Assembly (NCBI GenBank): GCA_014825775.1
Contig: MVAQ01000084.1
Location: forward strand, 16,924-80,923
DNA from: Krasilnikovozyma curviuscula
Taxonomy: Eukaryota; Basidiomycota; Tremellomycetes; Cystofilobasidiales; Mrakiaceae
DNA length: 64,000 nucleotides
Direction of reading: 5' to 3'
The translations under genes were made by a program, and so were the position numbers. The notes under the pieces are model-generated. The model worked only from the letters and a program-made list of their open reading frames with translations, did no database searches and was not told the DNA's origin. Shown in pieces: positions 11,972 to 25,405 of the stretch (position 1 is its first letter; every line of letters begins with the position of its first letter).

Positions 11972-12671
11972 ATGGCTCCAAGCGTAGCACCGACACCACC
12001 ACCAAGCCTGGCATATTGGACTCTCTGGCTGATTGCACCGCCACAGAGCTCAGATGCTACGGTCTTGACACGTCTGATATCCAATTTGTCGGAGGAATAC
12101 TCGACCGAATCGTTCCAACCCCACCTTACCGTTGTGTCCGATATACCGTTGGCGATACCAATTGATGAGATAGCAGAGAAGATAAAACTTTGTTTTAAAG
12201 AAGTTGGCATAGCTGGTAAAGATGGAAAGGGTGTAGGAAAGCTTCGGTTTGAGGAGGTGACAAAAGCCGACACCTATTATCAGAACGTCTTCATCAGGAT
12301 TGACGGTAAGCTGCAACTTCGTAGACTTTCGTTGAGTGGGCTGAAGAGCTCATTAACTTACTGTTGCTCCAGCATCACCAATCCTCAGATCGCTGCGTTC
12401 GTCTCTAGCAGAAGCCTTTTCCCTTCCCCCTTCTAAGTTCATGCCCCACATATCACTCCTCTATTCCACCTTCACCCAAGACGAGCGACAAGCGGTAATT
12501 GATAAACTAAAAGCAGAAGGCACCGTCGTCTCACTCTCAAGCGGTGGTCTCAAGATCGTTGTAGATGGCGTGAGCACGAACGAGGTCCTCGCAGAGGGAG
12601 TAGCGATCGTGCGCACTGTAGGAAAGGCTGATGAATGGAAGGTGGAAAGGGTGGTCAAGTGGGATGAATAG
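11972..12671 (+). CDS. CPD1: 2',3'-cyclic-nucleotide 3'-phosphodiesterase (2H family)
   Basis: Hydrolyses ADP-ribose 1'',2''-cyclic phosphate, a by-product of tRNA splicing, and other cyclic phosphates. The sequence begins SLAYWTLWLIAPP and carries the two catalytic HxT/S motifs FQPHLTVV (near 12112-12135) and MPHISLLYSTF (near 12440-12470), each preceded by a beta-strand, as in yeast Cpd1. One intron (about 12306-12371) joins FIRID to ASPILRSLR. The protein is about 210 residues, close to the family norm. An in-frame Met lies upstream at 11888, but the 28 residues before 11972 look like leader sequence, so 11972 is preferred. Confidence 0.85.
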
Positions 12672-12831
12672 GGATATCGTAGTCAGGATCTGTAGCTCGT
12701 CCTTAGACCATGTCGTTTGCCGGTGGTGTTAATTTCTTTGCATGAACCAAGTTGTTTACAGAAGTCAAACCTCCAATGCAAATATTTACATTTTAATAGA
12801 GATTGTATCCACTTTTTGACCGAGCCACTCA

Positions 12832-14393
12832 TCACACCTGCGCCGGCACCGCTGGTACGCCTTTCTCGACAGCTTCCCTCACACCCTCCCTGAAGCCACG
12901 AATAATCTTCTCTCCATTACCGCTCAACATCGCTTCTCTAGCCAACCTGATACCGTGTTTGAAATCCTCAGCCATACCCGCTGTGACCAACAGGGCCGCG
13001 CTGTTGAGCAGCACGAAGTCCTTGATCGCATTGTACGATGGCAGACAACCTTCCAAGCTCTTTTCCCTCTTATCCTTCTCCTCAGGGGTCTCGACGTGTC
13101 CTTCTGGTATCTGACACAGGCAGCCTGTTGGGCACGTCGGCGTGAGATGGGATGGGACAGTCGGCGTTGGAGAGAGGAAAGAGAGGATCGTCTCTGCATT
13201 CTGATGGGGAAGTGATCCTTTTACACATGCCAGAGAATGGCACGGCAGGCCAAATGTTTTGGTCGGGTGCAATGACAAATGTTCTATCTCGTCGCACCCT
13301 TCCGTTATTGACCAAGCCTGTCACAAACAAAACAGAGTATTAGTGAAACGCTCCAAAATAACTCTTTCACGACAATGAGTCCTACCCAAGAAGCACCAGC
13401 ACAACTGATTTCATCCAACCCCTCTTCACCGCACACAACCAGCCCTCTCTCTACCGTCCCAAGCGCTTTCAAGCTTTCCGCAAACACAATTCCCAGCTCC
13501 TTCGACGCAACACCCAACACCATGCCGTTTGGATTACTCGGGTTGATTAGTGGGCCCAGAACATTGAAGATGGTCCGGAAGGGTAGTGATTTTCGAACAG
13601 GTGCGAGCGCTCCTAGCGATGGGTGGTACAGGGGTGCGAAAAGGAAGGCGAACGAGCCGGAATCGTCGTCGTCAGTCAGCGAGGGAGAAGATCGGTAGCC
13701 GAGAACATCCGGCAGAGAAGATGGCGGAAAGACGAAGGATAAGTCGAGGGCCAAGAGGACATCTGCTGAGCCTGATGTTGAAGTTGCTGCTTTGTTGCCG
13801 TGCTGTTTGAAGTCGCGCGAGGTCGGAAGCAACAGAACAGATTAGAATCGGTTTGACGAGATGAAACAATGGATAGATAAATCAGTCTGAAGTCACTCAT
13901 CAGAGGATTTCTGGCCAAAAGTGGCGCCAATTACGTGACTCGTTGACCGTGGCGTGTAAGGACAATGAAAAAAGCGGCAGATACTAACTTTGCAGACAAT
14001 GGCACCAGCAGCAGCCCCGACAAGACCAGCTGTTGTGGAAACGTTGAAAGTGTCCCATCCATCACCACCAGTTCCAACGATATCAACCACTCTTTTCTTC
14101 TTGCCCGTTTTCGAGTCGATCCTGCTTTTCCCAACGTCAACTTTGACACTGAAAGCCTTCATTACGGTAGCACATGCAGTCACGATCTCAGGCCGCTGAT
14201 CTGCCTTTGACAAGGTGAGCGCTGTAAGGAAAGCACCTATCTGGGCTGGTGTCGGCGCATTGAGAGCGATGTGTTCGAAGGCTACGGTTGCTTGAGATTG
14301 CGGGAACGTTGCTGGTGACTGAGCCAGTTGCTTCAGTAGAGGTTTGAAGGTGTCAGCAGTGTATTCAGCCTGGGACAGCGGTGGGTTGCTCAT
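12832..14393 (-). CDS. TRP4: Anthranilate phosphoribosyltransferase
   Basis: Second step of tryptophan synthesis: anthranilate plus PRPP gives phosphoribosyl-anthranilate. Visible blocks are [14 protein letters not shown], the PRPP-binding glycine loop [32 protein letters not shown] across an intron, [23 protein letters not shown], and near the end [10 protein letters not shown] and [14 protein letters not shown]. Two fungal insertions stand out: a Ser/Asp-rich loop ([12 protein letters not shown]) and a Pro/Thr/Cys-rich segment followed by a charged helix before the final helices. Start Met [11 protein letters not shown] is at 14393; an in-frame Met at 14435 is possible but lies in the leader. 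The gene is divergent from SES1. Confidence 0.93.
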
Positions 14394-14651
14394 ATTGTGG
14401 AGAGTACCTAAGAGAAGCGCATAGACAAAAGCCAAAGTATGTTCGAAGATTAGATACAGTCAGCTCCAAGTTGACAGATGAACATCTGAAAATCGTTGTT
14501 ACTCACCCAGAAGATAGCAGACTAATTGATGTTTTGGCTTGATTGTCGAAGTCAATCTGCGACCGGGGGAAATTGAGTCAAAAGAGAGAAAAAAATCGAG
14601 TAGCACAATGATTTTCCCAACCACAACAATCGATTCTGTCCTGCTAGCAAC
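14394..14651. promoter_or_regulatory. Divergent TRP4/SES1 promoter
   Basis: 258 bp separate the start codons of an amino-acid biosynthetic gene and an aminoacyl-tRNA synthetase. A perfect bZIP heptamer TGAGTCA lies at 14574-14580, between the two starts. Shared control by a Gcn4/Cpc1-type factor is an inference. Confidence 0.5.
14574..14580. promoter_or_regulatory. Gcn4/Cpc1-like element TGAGTCA
   Basis: Palindromic consensus heptamer for Gcn4-class bZIP factors, 72 bp upstream of the SES1 ATG and 181 bp upstream of the TRP4 ATG. The same 7-mer also occurs by chance inside introns elsewhere in the window, so position is the main support. Confidence 0.45.
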
Positions 14652-17072
<2,421 letters not shown>

Positions 17073-17467
17073 ACGCATCAAGCGCCAACTTGACGCTGAA
17101 TAATGCTAGAAGGATTGGAACCAATGTTGATCAGAGAGAGTAGACTCTACGACATGTTATTCGTCAAGAGCGTGTAAGCAGTCCAGTAGCTGATTTTGGA
17201 TATTCTCTCAGCAAGATTGTTAAAAAACTATTCGGCGTAACTCATGAGCAAACCTCTCCGCATTTTCTGGCAAAATCTATCATCTTCCCCCCGTTCCACG
17301 TCGCTTTGTTTACAAACCGTTCGGTGCCACTGAATCTGCCAGCAAACCCAAACCTTGTGGCGGCCGCTGAAACTGCACGCATCTGGACCTTTCAAAAGGA
17401 CCTGGTCTCTCAGCTCCTTCCCCTCCTTCCCTAACAACTTTTTCGTTCCTCTGATTTTCTCACAATT
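17073..17467 (+). promoter_or_regulatory. SES1-PDI1 intergenic region, PDI1 promoter
   Basis: 395 bp holding the SES1 3' end and PDI1 promoter. An ACGT-core octamer CCACGTCG at 17296-17303 resembles binding sites of XBP1/Hac1-like unfolded-protein-response bZIP factors, about 165 bp before the PDI1 ATG. A CT-rich tract immediately precedes the start codon. Confidence 0.4.
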
Positions 17468-19699
17468 ATGAGGTTCTCGTCTGCCCTTGCTCTCCTGGCT
17501 GTCGCCTCTTCCGTCTCAGCTGGCTCTGATGTTCTCGACCTGACGAAATCCACTTTCGATAAAGTCGTCAAGGGCGATGGTGGGCTGGTCCTCGCAGAAT
17601 TCTTTGCTCCCTGGTATGTCCAATACCTTATCAACTGTATTCTTTGTCATCGTGCTGATTGGAATCTCCTGTTGTGAATTGCTGATAGGTGTGGTAAGTC
17701 ACTGCTCACAGTATTCTGGAAATGCGGCGGTTGACTGACCAGCTATATTTTTGTCTAATACCTGCTCCCTCTAGGACACTGCAAAGCTTTGGCTCCTCAA
17801 TATGAAGAAGCTGCTACTGAATTGAAGCAAAAGGGTATCAAGCTCGCCAAGGTACTTTGCACCCTCTGAGACTTCTACGGGACGAAGCTGACTAAACTAT
17901 CTCGGACTCTTTCATTTCCATTCTTTGGTGGTTTTGGATGCTTGGGTTATCCGTTGTGGATATATTTTAGGTTGACTGCACGGTAGAAACCGAGCTGTGT
18001 CAGGACTACGGTATTCAGGGTTATCCTACGCTGAAAGTTAGTCTACCCTGACTCGGACCTCAATTTTGGACTGAACGCTCATTTCTCTTCACATATCCAT
18101 TAAGGTTTTCTCTGATGGTGTTCCAACTGACTATACCGGTCCAAGAAAGACCGACGGCATTGTTTCTTACATGATCAAGTGAGTATCTTCCCATCTCACG
18201 ACATCGCTGCCAACACCTCACGATGTCTTTATGTCCGCTAGGCAATCTCTCCCAGCTGTTTCTGAAATCACTGCGGATGAGCACGAATCTTTCAAGTCCT
18301 CCGACAGAGTGTGAGCCAAATTTGAGATACCAGTTCCCGCGCGGATAAAAATCTGAAGGTCTCGTTGTTTTGCCCCTTTTCAGAGTCATCATCTCGTATA
18401 CTCCAGTTGGACAAGATGCTCCAAAGGCCTTCACCTCCTTCGCCAACGCTCACAGAGACTCCTACCTCTTCGGCCACACTTCTGATCCAGCTGCTCTCGA
18501 CTTGGCTTCTGTCAACGGTCCATCCATCGTACTCTTCAAGTCCTTCGACGAAGGCAGAAACGACTACCCAGGCTCATCCTACAACTCCCTGACTCCAGAT
18601 GACATCGGTTCTTGGATCAAGATCCACGCCATGCCATTGATTGACGAAATCTCACCAGAGAACTTTGCTTCCTACGCTGAGGCTGGTCTTCCAATCGCCT
18701 ACTTGTTTGTTGACCCAGAAGACACCAAGACCAACTCAAAGATCCTTAAAGGTCTTGAAACCGTGGCCAAGGAGAATGCTGGAAAGCTGTCAATGGTCTA
18801 CATTGATGCGGTCAAGTTTGCCCAACACGCTGGTTCCTTGAACTTGCAACCCGATATCTGGCCTCAATTCGTCATCCAGGACTTGGAAGATCAAACCAAG
18901 TTCCCATTGAAGACTGCTGCCGCTGCCGCTTTGACTCCAAAGGCCATCCAAGACTTCGTTAACAAGTACAATGCTGGTGAAATCAAACCAGATGTCAAGT
19001 CTGCTGCCATCCCAGCCGACCAAAGCGAGCCAGTTTACACGTTGGTTGCTGATGAGTGGGAAAAGGTCATCTACGAAGAAGGAAAGAACAAGGATATCCT
19101 GTTGGAGATCTATGCTCCTTGGTGGTGAGTGCCTATCCTTCCCGCTTCATTCTTTGGGGTTTTCTAATTTTCCTTTATGTTTTCGTGACTCTAGTGGACA
19201 CTGCAAGAGACTCGCTCCAGTCTGGGAGACTCTCGCTGAGAAGTACACAGACATCAAGGACCGACTCCTTGTTGCAAAGTTCGACGCTACTGAGAACGAC
19301 GTCCCACCGACGGAGCCATTCAAAGTTACCGGTAGGTTTCATCGTCTCTTATGGACTCATGCTCTATTGTTACTCAACCCACCCCTCGTTTTCGCACCGA
19401 TTCAGGCTTCCCAACCATCAAATTTAAGCCAGCTGGATCTGAGGTCTTCGTTGATTACCAGGGTGATCGATCCCTCGAATCTTTGATCGAATTCCTTGAA
19501 GATGTGAGTATCAGTCTCACTTTTCAGCCGTGCTTGGCGTTATGGTTTCCGGTCACTGACATATGCGCCGCGTGTTCGTCAGACCGCTGTGAACTCATTG
19601 GATGCTTCCGTCAAGGTGGATCCAGTAGTCGATCCGGTCGCTATCCCAGCTTCTACTGCTATCCCAGCTGCCGCTACTGGTCACCATGACGAGCTATAA
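17468..19699 (+). CDS. PDI1: Protein disulfide isomerase
   Basis: ER oxidoreductase that forms and rearranges disulfides. A signal peptide (MRFSSALALLAVASSVSA, about residues 1-18) is followed by thioredoxin domain a with [20 protein letters not shown], then b and b' domains (PQFVIQDLEDQTKFPL), domain a' with [17 protein letters not shown], an Ala/Pro-rich linker and the ER-retention tetrapeptide HDEL before TAA at 19697-19699. Ten exons (17468-17613, 17689-17693, 17775-17851, 17971-18036, 18105-18178, 18242-18310, 18384-19124, 19195-19331, 19406-19503, 19583-19699) sum to 1530 nt, exactly 509 codons plus stop. Exon 2 is only 5 nt and supplies the bases for the first active-site Trp-Cys-Gly; without it the frame breaks. 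Confidence 0.96.
17689..17693 (+). other. 5-nt microexon carrying the first PDI active-site Cys
   Basis: GTGTG lies between acceptor GCTGATAG and donor GTAAGT. CCCTG + GTGTG + GACACTGC reads Pro-Trp-Cys-Gly-His-Cys, the invariant motif. Skipping it gives a frameshift (CCC TGG ACA CTG). Flanking introns are 75 and 81 nt, both ordinary for this genome. Confidence 0.9.
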
Positions 19700-20034
19700 G
19701 CAGCTTAAACAACGATAATGGAGATTTACAGAAGGAGGAAAGAGTGATATGTGGGGAGAGGGCAGACGAATTGAGGTTCATAGAACGTGATCAATATTTA
19801 CATCAACAATACGGTAGCCTCACAATTTAGTACATTTTTCTGTACTCTTTCTACTGCTACATTCTTTAGTTTCATTGTTTCGATATCGCAACTTTTCCGC
19901 TCATCTCAATCACACATCGTTGGCTGCCTACGCAAAAGAGCTGATCAACATAACTATGCTAATGGGCCTATGCGATGAAGAAAGCAATGCAGATAATGAG
20001 GTGATTGTCACAATTTTCTGTGGTCATTGAGATA
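19700..20034. other. Convergent 3' region of PDI1 and ELG1
   Basis: 335 bp between the two stop codons, AT-rich, presumably holding both 3' UTRs and polyadenylation signals. No coding or structural feature was seen. Confidence 0.6.
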
Positions 20035-23000
20035 TCACGCGGGTCTTGATTTGGCGCTCGAAAGTAGCAACGCGCCTGGAGTTGAGCTCTTTGGAGAGGT
20101 AGCAGAATTCGGAATAGCTTGCTGAATCATGATGTCACCACCGCCCTCTTTCTCTACTTCTTCCTCAGGTTCCACTGTGACAGCATCCTTCCCCGGGCAG
20201 TCCAGGAAGGTGGTCTTGAGCCCACCACTCCTAGCTAACTCCAGCTCGACGTCATTAAGACCATCGCCGTAGATATAACGCTGGTAGCTTGGTTTGTAGC
20301 TTCCGACTGCTGCCATGGCAGCTAGAGCTGAAAGACGTTGCGGTCTGCCGTCGCGGACAAACTGATTCTGTGCTTCGTATACAGTCTTGAGGACGTCGTC
20401 TTGTCGGACCATGATTCGTATGAAGGGAATATACGAGGTGAAGAGAATAGGGCTTGGGAGCAGTGGAGATGCGAGGTCGACGAGGGGGTCAAGGAAAGGA
20501 AGAACTTCTTGACTTTGGTAATAGTCCCTGGAGCAGAAATAGGTCACAATTATGGTTGAGTGAGTCAGAAGGGAAGGAGACATTAAGACCAGAATATAGC
20601 TCACCTTCGAATCCTTAAGTCTGCGCTAGAAATGAAGCCTCTTTCTCTACCAGAGATCTGTAGCGAAACCTCTCCAAGCTCTAACCTAGCTCGTACGGCG
20701 TACTCTGTTGCTATTTCCCTGTCATAACCGAACCCTCTCAGTCCTATAAGTTCCTCTTTCTCAAAAACAGCATTTTCCATGTAAGTGACGTATTTGTCGG
20801 CATTGATTTCACCAGACTTGACGTCAAAGGTGAAAGTGGCAGGCGGTTCTGAGAGAGCTAGCGTTGTTGAAGAAGCTTGATCGATGAGGTTAGAGAAAGA
20901 TATGGCTTCGAGATATTTCGAAAGGGCAGTGATGGGCCGCAAATTTTGAGGGTAAGGTGAAGGTGGTGCGGTCTCCGAGAGCTCGGGAGAGTGAGGTTGA
21001 CTGTCAGACGTTGATGAATCGATAGGCAGGAAAGAATGGGTCCAATCTCCGATCTTGTCTACCCATTCATTTCCACGTCTCTCGTCCTCACTGATACTCT
21101 CTCTGACCGACTGATGGTTTTTTGACTGCTGTATTCCGCAGATGAGCTTTGCATCCATCTCCAGCTGACAAATTGCTCTTCTCAGATCTGGGTATGCTTC
21201 AGGCTGGCTAGACTCTGGTTTTCGGACGATATCATCGCATCCGACTTCTTCTGTCCTCCAGAGGTTTTGAGTGTATAAGTTGTCGATGTATCTATCTGAG
21301 ATGAGGTGATGCGTTGTTGGGTATGATGATGCAAGGATATTTCGTAGGTAAGGCGTAGCAACGATGGCTGGCGGGGGTGTATATGTGAGGGTTGTTTGTA
21401 AAGAAAGCTGAGAGAGAGGGAGGACGTCGGTGTCTGTTGGAGAAGGGGATGTCAGTAGGAGACTTCAGAGATAAAGAAGAAGGATCTTCAAACTGACCAT
21501 TACATGTCATGATGATTGGTCGCAAACTTCTTCCTATGATTCCAATGACACCCCTCCAAAAGTCAGTATCTTCAGCGAAAATGATGTCGACCTCTTCAAG
21601 CAAAATCAGACTCTGTCGAACCTTCTTTGCAGGCGCAACTGTGAGAGCGTCATGCGATGAAGAGGGTAAGGAAGTCATGAATCCAAACTGAGAGCGCTTC
21701 GCTTGTTTGAGCTTTGTGATATCGCCCTCGTCGTCGGAGAGGACAAGTGCGTCAGCTGAGGAGGCACCGGAGGCGGCAGATATGGATGATGCCGAGGCTG
21801 AGGCTTGGAAAAGCTTGGCGAAGAGTGTGTTTGGTTTTTGTTTAGCTGCATCCTTCTCCTTCCCCTGCTGCTAAGACTGAGTCAGACAATAAATTTGAGA
21901 AGAAAAAGGAACGGCAGACCACCACTCACTTTTCCACCCGCAACCATATGATTTCCACTAGCCATACCACCAAGCAATCTCGCTAGCTCTGTGATGCCTC
22001 TTTTCGTCCCCGGTCCAACCTCAAAGACCTCCCAGCCCAGCTCCTCGGCGCAAGCGTAGACGGAGCTAGTCTTCCCACTACCCGGCGGACCATGAAGGAG
22101 GATCGCATTGTGGAGAAGTTTTTGGGTGAGGGAGGGGTACCGCTTCTTTGTTGTGGGCGGCGGCTTGAACGGAGAGCTGATGACTTTCTGTGGCGATGAT
22201 GAAGGTTGATCTGGAAGAGCTGATGGCGAGGAGGATGATACAGGGACTCGACTCAGCGTCTTTCTTTTGATTGGACCAAGGTTCATGTCGTCTTCGTCTT
22301 CGTCTTCGTCTTCGTCATTGTTGAGTTGTTCATCAGCGCTATTCATCCGTTCCAACACTCCCTCCTCTTCTCTGTAGTCGAAGATCGGATCATCCTCACC
22401 CTCATCATCATCTGAGTGCACAATCCAATCGTCCATCTTCTTCTTCGGTTTCTTCTTGGGTAGGTTCCTAATGACCTCGCGTTTCCTCTTGCCCTTCTCG
22501 CCAGACTGGACCGCTAGCAGCGAGAGCCAATCGCGCAGGTACCTCGCCTCGGGCGTGCTGGCAATGACGTCGGCAGCGCGCTTGGGAGCGTAAATATCAG
22601 CCATGCGCTGAGTCGTTTGAGCGGTGGACGAGGAGAGCGAGGATGCGGGTGATGGTGCTTGGATGTCAGCCTTGGTGATTGCTTCTGAGGACGGGACCGA
22701 CAACGCATCAAGGACGAAGGATTCAGATGGTGGGCAGCAGAATAGAGCTGATGTTGAAGATTTGGATGCATCACCATCTCGAATCTCAATGACCCTTTTC
22801 CCAATCATGGAAGGGCGAGAGCTGGAAGGGCCAAAAGAGACCTTCGATCCTGAGTCACCATGTTCTTCTCTAGTAGGTAGTCTTGCCTCCATAAGCCCAA
22901 CCTTTAACATAGACTGCGAAGGCTCAGATGAAGCGACCTTAGCACCAGTTCGAGGGGCAAAGAATGAGTGCGCCAGTTTCTTCTGCGGCTGAGATACTAG

Positions 23001-24027
23001 TTGTTGTTGCGGAAGCGACGTCTTGGTGAGAGTGAGCGACGCGGAGGAGGATGGGAGAAGCGTGATGCCCATGTCCTCAACACTCATTGTCGAGTCATCT
23101 GAGGCCGTCAGGTCGATGGAATTGGCGGCTGTAATAAGGCGATGTGTCAGCGGAATTAATATGTGCAGGGCGATGTGATGAGGACCACTTACAAGCTTGA
23201 GATGAAGGTGAGAGAATGCATACATCCAGCGCCGACGGTACTCTCCTGGTTATCTTATTTGTTGGCGCAGACCAAGGAGCGTCGACAACAAGCGTCGCGT
23301 CGCTAATGTGATCGTCGAGGAATTCCACAGGTGCGGTCGACTCCGAATCCGCATTGTTCTTCCCTTTGCCTTTGAGGTTTTTGGAAGTTTTGGGTTTCGT
23401 CTGAGTGTTGGTTTTAGGTCCAACCGCTACTGATTTCGCGTATGACCTAACTGCTAGAGCAGGACGGGTTGGCGAGAGAGGTTTCGAGGTTGGAGCATCC
23501 CCCTTGACCTCAGATTCAGCCGGTAACGTCAAATTTGATGTTGAAGCTACAGTTTCGTCAAAGGAATCCGTGGTATCTGCCAAAGTAAAACCTCCTTCGG
23601 TAGCATGGGTACCATCGTTTGGCTGAGCAACCGCTGTCGAGGTTTTACCCAGCTTCTGGCTAAACTTGCTGTCCGAGGTCCAAGGTTCCTTAGCTTGAGA
23701 TTTAGTCCTCGCCTTGGACGCTGTTGCTGCGCCGTCGTCGGCTGATGCGGCTGAAGGAGGCGGTGGTGAAGGAGGTCTAATACCAAAGGCACCGCCGCCG
23801 AACGAGAGCTTTGCCTGGGAGGAAGAAGACGTTGACGAGCTGGACTTCTTCTTGATTGATGTCGTCCTGGGCTTGGCTACTGCCGGTGCTTTGGGTGGTG
23901 GTACAGGAGGAGGAGCTGGATTTTCAGAAGCTGTCGAGGGACCTGGTGCTTCTTCTGCCGCTACAGCTGCAGGTGCTGGAGGTTTGGCTACCTTCGTGAA
24001 GAAGGAGTGGAGTGGGGGTGTGCTCAT
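20035..24027 (-). CDS. ELG1: Elg1/ATAD5-like PCNA-unloading AAA+ subunit
   Basis: Large subunit of the alternative RFC complex that unloads PCNA after replication. The first residues MSTPPLHSFFTK resemble a PIP box (FF pair) for PCNA binding. About 400 low-complexity residues follow, with KRKREV and KKKPKKK basic clusters (possible nuclear localisation) and an acidic DEDEDEDED run. The AAA+ core has Walker A LLHGPPGSGKTSSVYACAEELGW and, after an intron, Walker B as LILLEEVDIIF, the variant typical of ATAD5/Elg1 rather than Rfc1, then RSLRPIIMTCN (sensor 1). The remainder is a helical collar domain with SYIPFIRIM and a Ser/Ala-rich tail. Met at 24027; stop ends at 20035. At least four introns are needed, one joining SPSSQA to ANSIDLT near 23130-23193. 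Confidence 0.88.
22288..22316 (-). repeat. Hexanucleotide repeat encoding a DE run in ELG1
   Basis: Nearly five perfect copies of TCGTCT (plus strand) encode alternating Asp-Glu on the minus strand inside the ELG1 linker. Such tracts vary in length between strains. Confidence 0.8.
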
Positions 24028-24618
24028 TCCATCAGGCTGCTGATGAAAGTCCGTAGGGAGGTGTTGAGTTCCAGCTCTTTTTGATTTTCGAATGAAGCAA
24101 CGAACGCGTTGTCGATAGTGAGCAACGAAGACCAAATCAACGAGATTTCTGAGCTGGAAGAGAAGCAAGAGTAAGGGAAGGAGAAGTTATTTGAGCAAGT
24201 ATTACGGCTCACCCAAGCTCTGCAGGTAATATTTGATTTGGTCGTTGCTGAGAACCTTGGAGACACACCTCGCGTCGTGCTTGACGGGGACGAAGAACTA
24301 GAATTGATAGCAGCGCAACTCTCCAAGACAGGGTGGTTAAGAAATTATGTCAGAAAGAAGAAGCGATAACAAATCTGGTCTCAAAATTAGTCCTCTTTTG
24401 TATCACTCGAATGCTCATTTGGAGGTGACCAGGGCGACCGTGGATCTCTAGCGGGAGGCTTGGTCTGGAGCAATACAGCTCAAAGTTGACTTAGTTCTTT
24501 AGTGCTGGTCTTGCAAGAACAATGTGAGGCACTTCATTTACCAGTTGCGCTTCTCCAAATTGTCTGCGTTCTAACATCACCTGCAAAAGCAGAGCTTGCT
24601 TGGTTCAGAAAGGTGATA

Positions 24619-24642
24619 TATTTATATATATATATATATAAT
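24619..24642. repeat. (TA)n simple repeat
   Basis: Alternating TA tract (TATATTTATATATATATATATATATAA) in the ELG1-MIG1 gap. Confidence 0.8.
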
Positions 24643-25367
24643 TCAACTCATTTGAGATTCAGAATGCGTTTGGTTCCGAGTGAAGATATGAATCTACAGA
24701 TAAGGCAGAAAAGGTAAAGTGCGTTTAGAACGAGATGTGAATCGAACCATTTGATGTCTGTGTTATCGAATGGGGGATAGAGCGAAGAAATTTTAGCAGA
24801 GAATAACTGTAAAACTTGTATGGTATATATCCCAAGAGACAGTGCTTGCGCTGGTTTAGCTTGGTGCTCATTATTTTGAACGATAGATCACAGCGCCAAA
24901 AGCTCATCTCGCTTTCGCATAGTTGCTCTTGGTGTTACCCTCACCCAGTTAAGAGCTTCATATGAATTGTCCACCTTGTGAGATGTTTCACCGCTAGCGA
25001 GTCTCTTTTGCCATGGGTTGACCATAGCTCAGTGAGAGATGCGAATGGGCGACGGGAGATCTACCACATGATTTTCCAACACTCGCTTTCTGGCTAGATG
25101 AGCAGGCCGTTTCGAAAGAGTCAGTAACTCAGGTTTGAGGGTGTTATTCTCACTGCGCACCCTCGACTGCAAATACGTACACCTGTCAGCGCACTTCGCC
25201 AATGTCTACGTGGAGCGCGCTCCCACGAACGATCGTTCTCCGAGGCTCCTGAAACCTTGTTCGTCTTCAGAGCGGTTTCTTTGATCGTCGCTCACTTAGT
25301 CTCAGTCATCTCGAGGCTCACTGCGGTCGGCGGATCCAAACGTCTCCCTCCTTCGCATCACTATTGT

Positions 25368-25405
25368 GTGGGGTTTTTGAGTTATCTAATCTGTGCGTGG
25401 TGGGG
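25368..25405. promoter_or_regulatory. Two GTGGGG Mig1/CreA-type hexamers
   Basis: GTGGGG at 25368-25373 and 25400-25405 match the CreA/Mig1 core SYGGRG, about 1 kb upstream of the gene that itself encodes a CreA/Mig1-like factor. A third copy lies inverted at 25803-25808. Confidence 0.3.

Noticed and set aside
23714..24043. 109-codon Gly/Ala-rich plus-strand open frame
   Set aside because: Antisense to the Pro/Ala/Ser-rich ELG1 N-terminus; composition mirrors that strand.
24720..24750. GGTTCGATTC on the minus strand resembling a tRNA B box
   Set aside because: The flanking bases do not pair as a T-arm and no A box or cloverleaf could be formed nearby.
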